Below are positions 8,575 to 15,049 of a stretch of DNA of 15,049 nucleotides, piece after piece. The translations under genes were made by a program, and so were the position numbers. Numbering within the stretch: the first letter of the stretch is position 1; every line of letters begins with the position of its first letter. Under the pieces are notes generated by a model that saw only the letters and a program-made list of their open reading frames with translations, made no database searches and was not told the DNA's origin. This DNA is from Hahellaceae bacterium (GTDB lineage Bacteria; Pseudomonadota; Gammaproteobacteria; Pseudomonadales; Oleiphilaceae), in NCBI GenBank assembly GCA_016716085.1, contig JADJWY010000032.1:1-15049 (forward strand). The letters run 5' to 3'.

Positions 8575-8877
8575 ATGAGTGGAGCAGATCTATCCTTGAA
8601 AGGCACCATTTTTTTAAGCGATTGAACTTTAAATCAAAGACCATAGCATGGCGATTTCTCTTAATCGCCCCGAGCGAAAATATGCAATTACTCCGTGATG
8701 AGCAACGAACTCAGCTATGCTCTGGATTACGCAAAGTAGGAGAAGGACATCCGGGTTGTGGTGCTTGCTGCCAAAGGCAATGTTTTTTGCGCGGGTGGTG
8801 ATTTGTTGGCAATGAGTGGAATCACCGTTGAAACCTTGTCAAACGTCCCTTCACGTGTCGGCGTAGACGATCTAACG
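8575..8877 (+). pseudogene. Enoyl-CoA hydratase/isomerase, truncated N-terminal fragment
   Basis: Crotonase-superfamily fragment. The recognisable part begins MAISLNRPERKYAITP (ATG at 8648) and continues MSNELSYALDYAK, KDIRVVVLAAKGNVFCAGGD and LLAMSGI, matching the first roughly 90 residues of a monofunctional enoyl-CoA hydratase including the oxyanion-hole segment CAGGD. Two indels (near 8695 and 8735) break the frame. The original start is unclear; ATG at 8575 (MSGADLSLKGTIF) is a candidate in another frame. The sequence stops matching at about 8877, where IS3-family sequence begins, and the C-terminal two thirds are not found elsewhere in the window. It is the gene after the multifunctional enzyme in the same direction. 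Confidence 0.65.
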
Positions 8878-9258
8878 ACGGCACCCCCGAAATCATGAAC
8901 ACCGATCAGGGCAGCCAGTTCACCAGCCAGGTCTTCACCGGCCTGCTCAAGGAAAACGGTATCCGCATCAGTATGGACGGTAAGGGCGCCTGGCGAGACA
9001 ATGTTTTTGTTGAACGGCTATGGCGGTCAGTGAAGTATGAGGAAGTCTATCTGCACGCCTACGACTCGGTCTCATCGGCAAGGGCAGGGTTGGATCGTTA
9101 CTTTCGGTTTTACAACGGGCGCCGCCCCCACTCGAGCCTTGACCGGCAAACCCCGGATCAGGTTTACTTTGAATCGCTGCCGCAGATCCTGGCAGCTTAA
9201 CCCATGGGCAGTCATCCACTTATAAAGCCCGGATCAACTGTTCAAAGGATTGGGGCCA
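8878..9258 (+). mobile_element. IS3-family element fragment (C-terminal transposase and right end)
   Basis: Bases 8878-9200 encode the end of an IS3-family OrfB transposase: GTPEIMNTDQGSQFTS (second catalytic Asp), KGAWRDNVFVERLWRSVKYE (catalytic Glu), YNGRRPHSSLDRQTPDQVY, ending QILAA and stop at 9198-9200. The following 58 bp, ending GGGGCCACCTC, look like the usual short non-coding right end. OrfA and the first half of OrfB are missing, and the left junction cuts the enoyl-CoA hydratase. The reading frame of the fragment itself is intact. Confidence 0.75.
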
Positions 9259-9311
9259 CCTCTCTAAACGTATATGAACGATGATCAATATCTTTATTGG
9301 TTGGGAAATCC

Positions 9312-9324
9312 TTAGGTGACCTAA
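9312..9324. repeat. 13-bp palindrome TTAGGT-G-ACCTAA
   Basis: Perfect odd-length palindrome two bases before the left end of the IS1182-like fragment. It may be chance, a target-site relic or a binding site. Confidence 0.3.
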
Positions 9325-9326
9325 CA

Positions 9327-9543
9327 GGTTGCTGAAAAAGTCCCTCGAGTTAGCGAAAATAGCGCAATCGCAGCTTGGTGGCCGCAAATGCGCGGTGATT
9401 ACCAGGAAGGGGGCGACTTGTTCAGCTATGTATCGCTGCAACCGCGTATTCACAATCGCTACCTGATTCGCAAGATGCATAAACTGAAGGAAGAAGCGCT
9501 GGCCAATCTGGACCCGCATCTGCCTCTATATCGATCACTATAG
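9327..9543 (+). mobile_element. IS1182-like element, left-end and N-terminal transposase fragment
   Basis: GGTTGCTGAAAAAGTC (from about 9327) resembles the terminal repeat of IS1182-type elements. A short coding stretch follows from ATG at 9388-9390: MRGDYQEGGDLFSYVSLQPR, then a basic helix, LKEEALANLDPHLPLYRSL, and a stop at 9541-9543. This 51-residue piece matches the start of IS1182-like transposases (MRG, LFSYVxLExR, LxPLY patterns, known from the family). The rest of the transposase is gone and the sequence changes character immediately after. Assignment is from motif memory and moderately sure. Confidence 0.55.
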
Positions 9544-9556
9544 ACCGCTGTCCTCT

Positions 9557-9671
9557 GCTTATACTGGAAAAAGTGCAGATGTGCTCGCTTTGCGTACACC
9601 CAAACCGCGCGAAGGATCACTGGATAACGGCTCCACTTGATAACATTGGCTCCCTGCTGAGCCTGAATCAT
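9557..9671 (-). pseudogene. Possible IS6-like transposase N-terminal fragment
   Basis: On the minus strand from ATG at 9671, MIQAQQGANVIKWSRYPVIL continues RAVWVYAK. This resembles the IKWxxYPxxIILxAVxWY opening of IS6-family transposases but lacks the following SYRDLEE segment. It is short and uncertain, and could be chance. Confidence 0.3.
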
Positions 9672-10002
9672 GTTGCCATTGGACCACTCGCGTGATGCGC
9701 TATTTCCAAATGCGGATCCCGGCCTATTCGAGCTACTTACCGTACCAGAAAAAAGACACCAGCGCCACAAAAAATATATATAGACATATTGTGTTTAACT
9801 GTCAACGCGACTAAAATCCTGATACTGAAATTGCGATAATAGAAAAGTAGATTATTGTCACAGGCTGAGTAGAGTGGTTGTTGAAGCAAACGACATATTC
9901 CCTTGTCAGTTGAGGCGCGAGTATTTTGACTCTCTGTCAGAAATCGAGGCATATCAGACGCAATAAATACGCTCTTACGGCTGAGAGCATGGAGAGTGAG
10001 AC
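9672..10002. promoter_or_regulatory. Upstream region of the DapB-fold dehydrogenase gene
   Basis: AT-rich, without a convincing gene. A hairpin GCTCT/AGAGC (9971-9988) sits directly before the ribosome-binding site GGAG (9991-9994), which is eight bases from the ATG at 10003. The promoter is probably here but I cannot place it reliably. Confidence 0.4.
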
Positions 10003-11116
10003 ATGCCATTAAAAGTTATTCAGTGGGCAACGGGTACTACGGGTAAGAACGCCATAAAGGCGATAATCAATCATCCCGACTTGGAACTGGTTGGCGTAAA
10101 GGTATTCGATCCGGAAAAAGTCGGAAAGGATGCAGGAGTACTCGCCGGAATAAGTCCTATTGGCATCACGGCCACGGATGATGAAGACGCGCTTCTTGCG
10201 CTCGATGCGGATTGCATACTATGGATGGGCGCCGCGACAATGTTTGCCCCTGGTGCTGATATGAACCAGGCAACACAGCATATTTGCAAATTACTCAAAT
10301 CAGGCAAGAACGTAATTTCAATTGTCCATACCTACTATACACACCCCAGTTCGGCGCCTGCTGAACTCGTAGTGCCAGTTGAGGCGGCCTGTAAAGAAGC
10401 GGGGGTGTCTTTTCTAACCACGGGAATTGATCCTGGGTTCGTATCTGAAGTACTGACTCTCACGTTAACAGGCATTAGCCAACGGATCGAATCCATCAAG
10501 ATCCAGGAACTTCTGAATTACTCTCGGTATGAAAATCCACAAATCCTGTTTGACGTAATGTCTTTTGGCGAATTACCTAGTAGAGACAAACAAAATGCTT
10601 TCGCGCAAGCCATGATGGGCGCCTTTGGCTCGAGTATTTGCCTAGTTGCAGATAGCCTTGGAGTGGAGTTACGAGGTATCGATCCATATATCGAGGTTAG
10701 GACAGCCGACGAGGATTTTGAAATCTTAGCAGGAACGATTAGAAAGGGAACAATATCCGCTATAAAGTTCGGCTTTAACGGTATCGTCGCGGGCCAACCG
10801 AAAATCTGTGTTGAGCATATCACGCGCTTGGATCACCGCCAGTTCCCAGTGGGGAAAACGGTGAAGGCTACACTATTGATATCAAAGGAGAGCCTTCAAT
10901 GCGCATCAATTTCTGTCTGGGAACGGGGAGAGAACCGGGGAGACCTCGAGGACTCAGTACTAAGCGCTGCAATGTGCAGTTAATACGATACCGGCCTTAT
11001 GTAAGGCAGAACCCGGTATTCGAAAGATAACTGAGCTTTCCAGGGTGGTCGGACGGGGCACTATGTCTGGAGTGATATACCGCGGAGAGCATAAAATATT
11101 CAGCGTACCTTTTTAA
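10003..11116 (+). pseudogene. DapB-fold NAD(P)-dependent dehydrogenase (2,4-diaminopentanoate dehydrogenase-like), 3' frameshifts
   Basis: Member of the dihydrodipicolinate-reductase-like family that includes 2,4-diaminopentanoate dehydrogenase; the substrate here is unknown. It starts MPLKVIQWATGTTGKNAIKA with a GxxGxxA-like Rossmann motif near residues 9-18, then CILWMGAATMFAPGADM and FLTTGIDPGFVSEVLTL, a conserved block of the family. The first 280 codons are intact. Near 10845 the frame slips: the neighbouring frame reads EGYTIDIKGEPSMRINFCLG (10864-10923), returns for ENRGDLEDSVLSAAM, and slips again after 10973 to AVNTIPALCKAEPGIRKITE, RVVGRG and a stop at 11114-11116. As read the protein stops at 10983 with a scrambled tail. 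The family usually ends soon after GRG, so the last 18 residues may be an extension. Family firm, function open. Confidence 0.75.
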
Positions 11117-11184
11117 GTCGGGCGAACCCTTCGGCGCTGAACATTATCACAGTATGGTGGCAAACCACTTAAAGAGGAAATGTT

Positions 11185-11962
11185 ATGGAATTGTTTAAAA
11201 TAAAGTAGTACTTGTCAATGGTGTAGGGCCGGGGCTGGGTAGGTTTCTTGCCATTAATGATGCGCTCGAAGGCGCAGATGTCGTCATGGCTGCTCGTTCC
11301 ACCGAGATGATGAATTCCGTAGCGAGTGAGATCGAAAGCTCGGTAGGAAGGCTCTACCGATACCCACTGACATAACTCATCCAGACCAATGTGACAACCT
11401 GGTAACGAAGGCCATAAAAAGGTTTGGCCGAATAGATGCCTTGATTAACAGCGCTATTATTACTTTTCCTGGAATGTTTGAGGACGCCGATTTTGAAGAC
11501 TGGAAAAAGGTTATGGAAGTAAACTGCTTCGGGCACTTGAATCTAAGCCAGAAAGTCGTACCACACATGAAAAAGCAGGGCGGGGGCGCAATCGTAAACG
11601 TTAACACAAAGAGTTTTAAGGACCCCGAAATCGGTACGGGCGCTTACCCGGTCTCAAAGGGTGCCTTATCTGCTGCTACTCGCGTTATGGCCAAAGAGCT
11701 CGGCCATATAATATCCGCGTAAATCAGGCCTACCTCGGTGGTTATGGGGTGAACCGGTACGGGGGTTCATCCAGCAATTAGCGGAGGCGGCAGGAAAAAC
11801 CCCGGAAGAGTACAAAGCGGATTTAGAGGCGCAGTTTTCTTTAAAACGGATGCCGACAGATGAAGAATGCTCGCATATCATACTTTTCTAGCATCTGATT
11901 ACGCGAATGTGATCACAGGTGCCTCAATTGATGTTAACGGAGGCCATCGATTCGGGCCATAA
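11185..11962 (+). pseudogene. Short-chain dehydrogenase/reductase, at least four frameshifts
   Basis: SDR preceded by AGAGGA (about 11173-11178) and starting MELFK at 11185. Restoring one base near 11202 gives KVVLVNGVGPGLGRFLAIND, with the glycine motif GxxxGLG. It continues DVVMAARSTEMMNSV and, after an indel near 11370, DITHPDQCDNLVTKAIKRFG, INSAIITFPGMF (NAG-equivalent), WKKVMEVNCFGHL, GGGAIVNVNTKS and GAYPVSKGAL with Tyr/Lys near residues 154/158. A lost C near 11702 and further shifts lead to GEPVRGFIQQLAEAAGKTPE, QFSLKRMPTDEE, DYANVITGASIDVNGGHRFG and a stop at 11960-11962. Restored length is about 258 residues. The longest uninterrupted frame covers only 93 codons. Substrate not predictable. 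Confidence 0.75.
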
Positions 11963-12143
11963 ATGTAGTAACCAGTAGACTAGTGTATGAGGCGGTATGA
12001 GCATATAGAAACGTAAAATAACCAATTAATCGGCTAAGGCTTTTAACTTTCTTTTTGCAGTTAATCTGCGGTGTGATCGGGTCATATCGGTTACATACTT
12101 CTTAGCACGCCAGTTAACGAGGCATTTTGACGATGATTGCTCT

Positions 12144-12927
12144 ATGAATCGAGTAGAAAATAAGATCGCAATAGTATCAGGTGCAGCAAAGGGAATTGGA
12201 GAGGCAATCAGCGAGACTTCTTGCCAAAGAAGGGGCCATTGTAATCCTCACTGACGTGGATGTCGAAAATGGTATACGGGTTGCGGACGAAATCGGCGGT
12301 AAATCTCGATTCCTATTGCAGGACGTTCGCTTTGAAAAAGATTGGATAGCTTTGTTCGACAGAGTCTTCCTTGAAGAAAATCGATTGGATATCCTAATTA
12401 ACAACGCTGGAATTGCCATACCCGCCTCAATAGAAACACAAACAGAATCCGATTACCGCATGATTATGGCAGTCTGTATGGATGGAACATTCTTCGGTTG
12501 TAAACATGCTATACCCCTTATGAAGAAGTCCGGAGGGGGGTCAATTGTTAATATAAGTTCCGCCGTATCTCTGGTAGGGGTACCGCCCTTTCCTGCCTAC
12601 AGTGCAGCAAAAGGCGGTATCGAGTCGCTCACTAGAACAGTAGCCATACAATGTGCTATCGACAAGAGCAATATCCGGTGCAATTCAATTCATCCCGGCG
12701 GTATTGCTACATCAATGGCAGCCACAATGCGGGAGATAGTGCTTCAACCCGAATTTGAGGTCTCGCCTGTATCGGATTCGCAGTCTAATCAGCCAAAATT
12801 GGGAGAACCAGACGACATCGCCTACCTTGCCCTATTTTTGGCTTCAAACGAGTCAAAATTTATAAACGGCGAGAAAATAGTCGTCGATGCAGGTGCGTCA
12901 AAGATGCTAGGGACTATACCTGAGTGA
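12144..12927 (+). pseudogene. Short-chain dehydrogenase/reductase, hydroxysteroid-dehydrogenase-like, one frameshift
   Basis: Classical SDR of about 260 residues when one extra base near 12212 is removed. It starts MNRVENKIAIVSGAAKGIGE (ATG 12144) with TGxxxGIG-type motif SGAAKGIG, and continues in the next frame ARLLAKEGAIVILTDVDVEN (Asp for NAD preference), INNAGIAIPA (NNAG), SIVNISSAVS (catalytic Ser), FPAYSAAKGG (Tyr152/Lys156), IRCNSIHPGG and FINGEKIVVDAG. It resembles 3-beta/7-alpha-hydroxysteroid-type dehydrogenases, but SDR substrate calls from motifs are weak. It is the best preserved SDR of the window. The stop overlaps a 10-bp palindrome TGAGCGCTCA (12925-12934). Confidence 0.78.
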
Positions 12928-13056
12928 GCGCTCAACATTTTATAGTTAGGGCTTCGTCCAGAGCAAGCCGTTAAATTTTTTCGTTTACGTGCACTGCGAA
13001 GCCATACAAAGCGTACCCCACAGTTATTTATTAGACTCGAACACTTTTTGATTTAG
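12928..13056. other. Spacer between the catabolic cluster and the IS5-family element
   Basis: AT-rich, no gene seen. It ends in TTAG (13053-13056), which fits the YTAR target preference of several IS5 subgroups and may be one copy of its target duplication. Confidence 0.35.
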
Positions 13057-13589
13057 GGATCGTCTGATTAATCGGTGCATATCAAAAACATCAGGAAACT
13101 ATTTCTGCCATCGTCAAATTCTCAATCCTATTTGCCTTTTTTCTTAGGGAAATCGGCGGTTTTTATTCGATTCCGAGGCTCTTTGCCCCATCTCCCGTTT
13201 TTCAGGCACAACTTGCCTGCAAACCCGAACTGCATCGCCTCAGCAGTGTTTTTTTCGCCATGACTAGGTTGCTCAACGCACAGGCCACAAACAGACGATG
13301 AGCATTCTTGTCCAGACCGCGATACCGCACCTTGGTGAATCCGAATTGCCGTTTGATGATGCCGAACTGGTGTTCCACCTTCGCCCTGACCCGGGACTTG
13401 TTTCGGTTCCTGCTGCGCTCGTCATCCGTCAGCGTCCGGTGGCGAGAACCCTTCGCCTGGGTGAAGTCTCTGGCGCGTGGTGCACAATCGGTAATGGCTT
13501 CCTTCTGGCAGGTATAGGCGGAATCGCCCCACACCCGAGTCTCTTTGCCATGCAGCAGGTCAGGCAGCACCCGGGAATCATGCACGTTA
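13057..13589 (-). mobile_element. IS5-family element, distal part (transposase C-terminus), separated by IS630 insertion
   Basis: Bases 13202-13587 on the minus strand encode the C-terminal 128 residues of an IS5-family transposase: NVHDSRVLPDLLHGKETRVW, GDSAYTCQKEAI (second catalytic Asp), APRARDFTQAKGSRHRTLTD, KSRVRAKVEHQFGIIKRQFG (catalytic Glu) and NAHRLFVACALSNLVMAKKT, stopping at 13202. The N-terminal part is at 14713-15049. The element end is tentatively placed at GGATCGTCTGATTAA (13057-13071) after TTAG; the matching terminal repeat would lie beyond the right edge, so this end is inferred. The first four codons of the open frame beyond 13587 belong to IS630 sequence, not to this gene. 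Confidence 0.75.
13588..13589. repeat. TA target-site duplication, left copy
   Basis: TA next to the IS630 left terminal repeat; the partner is at 14711-14712. Joining the flanks through a single TA restores TPANVHDS of the IS5 transposase. Confidence 0.85.
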
Positions 13590-13618
13590 AACACAGCGAC
13601 ATATATAATGCCGCATAA
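13590..13618 (+). repeat. IS630 left terminal inverted repeat
   Basis: 29 bp pairing with 14682-14710 at 25 positions; mismatches at repeat positions 5, 10, 12 and 15. The inner 14 bp are identical. Confidence 0.88.
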
Positions 13619-13630
13619 ATGAGTTATAAT

Positions 13631-13661
13631 GACAGCGACTTTCCATACGGGAGACGCTGTC
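13631..13661 (+). promoter_or_regulatory. Hairpin GACAGCG/CGCTGTC abutting the IS630 transposase start codon
   Basis: Seven perfect base pairs (13631-13637 with 13655-13661) around a 17-base loop that contains the ribosome-binding sequence GGGAGA. The 3' arm ends at the base before the ATG (13662). TATAAT at 13625-13630 could be a -10 box just outside, in which case transcripts would begin within or after the 5' arm, while read-through transcripts from outside would carry the whole hairpin. A control role is inferred. Confidence 0.45.
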
Positions 13662-14699
13662 ATGCGAAGATTGGAAATTGCCGACGCCGACATCATGCGA
13701 ATTGCTATTCAACAGGAAATTGTTCGTTCCGAGGAGTCGCGCTATGACCATCGGCTGCATGGCTTGCTGTTGATCACTGCAGGTCATAGCGCCGGCCAGG
13801 TGGCCAAACTTTTCGGTGAGGACCGGCGGACAGTACAACGCTGGATCAAGACCTTTGAATCGAATGGTCTGGATGGCCTGCGTGAGAAGGAGAACGGCCT
13901 GGTCGTCCCCAAGTCGCTGGACGCACGGCACGGACGGGGTTGGGCAAGGATCTGCGGCGCAGTCCGGCAGATTTTGGTTACCCGGCCGGCTTGTGGGACG
14001 GCAGCTGCTGTCGACGCACCTGCAGGAACGTTATGGCGACACTGGGTGTTCGGCAATGCCAGCGGCTTTTTCGTCAGCTGGGCTTTCGCTTCCGTCGGCC
14101 CAGACCATAAGTGGCGCAGTCCGATCCGGCCAAAGTCTTGGCCTTTAAAAAAAAACTGCGCCGTCTGGCCAAAAGAGGACGTTGAACTGTGGAGTCTGGA
14201 CGAATGCCACTTCCAACAGCACGGTACACGCTGTCGCATGTGGGTGCCACCAGAGAACAAGGAACCGGTGCTCATCCATGCACCGACCCGCAAGTCCGTC
14301 GCTTGTTTTGGAGCCGTCAGCCTGTAGACCGGCAAATTCGTTCGCGCCATGTCCGCCAAATTCGATGCAAAGACGTTCGAGGCGTTCTTGAAACAACTGC
14401 TCAGGCAACGCACACGCGACAAGAGGATGGTGATCATCTTGGATAATGCCCGTTATCATCATGCCAAATTGCTGGCCCCACTATTGCGCCAGCATCGCAA
14501 GCATCTCGCGTTGATGTTCCTCCCGCCTTACAGCCCACAACTGGCTCCCATTGAAAGGGTATGGAAACTGGCGCGGCGACTGGCCACGCACAACCGATAC
14601 TTCGCCACTTTGGATGAAGTCCTATTCGCCATTGAGTCCTGCTTTGATCGTTGGCAAAAGCCGAATCCTGTGTTGCGTAGATTATGCGGCATTATTTAA
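13662..14699 (+). pseudogene. IS630-family transposase, frameshifts and two nonsense codons
   Basis: DDE transposase of about 345 residues when repaired. It starts MRRLEIADADIMRIAIQQEI at 13662 with GGGAG upstream. The N-terminal helix-turn-helix region reads GHSAGQVAKLFGEDRRTVQR. Frames then change several times: LGKDLRRSPADFGYPAGLWD (about 13940-14000), STHLQERYGDT, RQCQRLFRQLGFRF, then a stop TAA at 14108-14110 where the family continues (RPRP, stop, VAQSDPAKV). The catalytic part returns with LWSLDECHFQQHG (first Asp), an in-frame TAG at 14325-14327 after FGAVSL, VIILDNARYHHAK (second Asp) and PPYSPQLAPIERVW (Glu). DDE residues are all present, so the gene died by indels and nonsense mutations, not active-site change. 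The stop TAA (14697-14699) is inside the right terminal repeat. Confidence 0.88.
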
Positions 14700-14710
14700 G
14701 ACGCTATGTT
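14682..14710 (-). repeat. IS630 right terminal inverted repeat
   Basis: Reverse complement of the left repeat at 25 of 29 positions; contains the transposase stop codon. Confidence 0.88.
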
Positions 14711-14712
14711 TA
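14711..14712. repeat. TA target-site duplication, right copy
   Basis: Partner of the TA at 13588-13589. Confidence 0.85.
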
Positions 14713-15049
14713 GCCGGGGTGGCGACTACCGAATGAATGAGCTTGGGCGGCTGTCCACACCGATGTGAGCCTTCATTCCGAAGTACCATTGTTTGCCCTT
14801 GCGGGTCTGGTGCATGTCCGGATCGCGCTCCTTCTTTTTGTTCTTGGTCGAACTCGGTGCGCTGATAATGCTCGCGTCAACGATGGTGCCCCGGGATACC
14901 TTCAGCCCATTTTCCTTGAGGTATTGATTGACCAGGTGGAACAGGTGATCGCCCAGGTTATGTTTCTCCATCAGATGGCGGAATTTGCAGATGGTTGTCT
15001 CGTCCGGCACCGGCTCCCTGCCCAGATCGACACCCACGAACTGGCGCAG
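14713..15049 (-). pseudogene. IS5-family transposase, proximal part, runs off the right edge
   Basis: N-terminal to central part of the same IS5-family transposase as 13202-13587. Reading leftward from the edge: LRQFVGVDLGREPVPDETTI, CKFRHLMEKHNLGDHLF, GTIVDASIISAPSSTKNKKK (first catalytic Asp in VDAS), RDPDMHQTRKGKQWYFGMKA and HIGVDSR. A one-base deletion near 14751 sends the frame to a stop at 14726; the correct frame continues KLIHSVVATPA up to the TA where IS630 is inserted. The gene's own start lies outside the window. It is broken twice, by the insertion and by the frameshift. Confidence 0.82.

Larger units (their letters stand above)
13590..14710 (+). mobile_element. Complete-length IS630-family element, 1121 bp, nested in IS5-family transposase gene
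   Basis: IS630/Tc1-mariner-type insertion sequence. Terminal inverted repeats are 29 bp (13590-13618 and 14682-14710), matching at 25 of 29 positions with an inner perfect 14 bp ATAATGCCGCATAA. It is flanked on both sides by TA, the standard IS630 target. It encodes one transposase (13662-14699), whose stop lies inside the right repeat. The empty site reconstructs an uninterrupted IS5 coding sequence at the junction, which fixes the ends exactly. Since the transposase is defective, this copy could move only with help from another copy. Confidence 0.9.

Noticed and set aside
12925..12934. TGAGCGCTCA palindrome as a terminator
   Set aside because: No loop and no T-run directly after it.
13784..14437. 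Minus-strand open frame of 217 codons
   Set aside because: Antisense to the IS630 transposase, whose DDE motifs are on the plus strand.
1..15049. CRISPR array or tRNA genes
   Set aside because: No regularly spaced repeat units, no tRNA cloverleaf; one GGTTCGAA-like string near 3500 lacks the surrounding tRNA arms.

Overview
The window reads as an accessory, decaying region of a gammaproteobacterial chromosome or large plasmid. This is inferred from the families present (RIT-like and Integrase_1-type tyrosine recombinases, IS3, IS5, IS630 and IS1182-like transposases, and an aerobic beta-oxidation-type gene set); no marker gene fixes the taxon. Nearly every recognisable gene is broken by at least one frameshift, and several also carry nonsense codons or lost catalytic residues, so most genes are listed as pseudogenes over their restored spans.

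Left arm (1-3126, minus strand): two tyrosine recombinase genes overlap at a TGATG stop/start (815), the architecture of recombinase-in-trio or Tn554-like modules; both are frameshifted and the downstream one runs off the left edge. Upstream of them is a third, different recombinase (2261-3126, Integrase_1 type), nearly intact except for a C-terminal frameshift that puts its catalytic tyrosine out of frame. Between its start and 3996 there is no convincing gene, but there is a dense series of perfect hairpins and a repeated GACTA(A)GCGGTAC motif: a candidate attachment/regulatory region or structured RNA. Next comes an AbiEii/AbiGii-type nucleotidyltransferase toxin remnant on the minus strand (3997-about 4430), then a truncated rve-type transposase (4543-5068).

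Centre (5648-12927, plus strand): a more AT-rich catabolic cluster. It holds an HSD10-like short-chain dehydrogenase (SDR), a two-domain enoyl-CoA hydratase/3-hydroxyacyl-CoA dehydrogenase (MFE/FadJ-like), a truncated second enoyl-CoA hydratase, a DapB-fold NAD(P)-dependent dehydrogenase of the 2,4-diaminopentanoate dehydrogenase-like family, and two further SDRs. Together they look like part of a CoA-dependent pathway for a branched, cyclic or steroid/terpenoid-like substrate; the substrate cannot be read from the sequence. The cluster is interrupted at 8878-about 9700 by a mosaic of partial insertion sequences (IS3 tail, IS1182-like head, possible IS6-like piece).

Right arm (about 13057-15049): an IS5-family element on the minus strand is split by a full-length IS630-family element (13590-14710) with 29-bp imperfect terminal repeats and a TA target duplication. 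Removing the element and one TA rejoins the IS5 coding sequence at the insertion point. The IS630 transposase is itself dead (frameshifts and two nonsense codons), so the nesting is not very recent.
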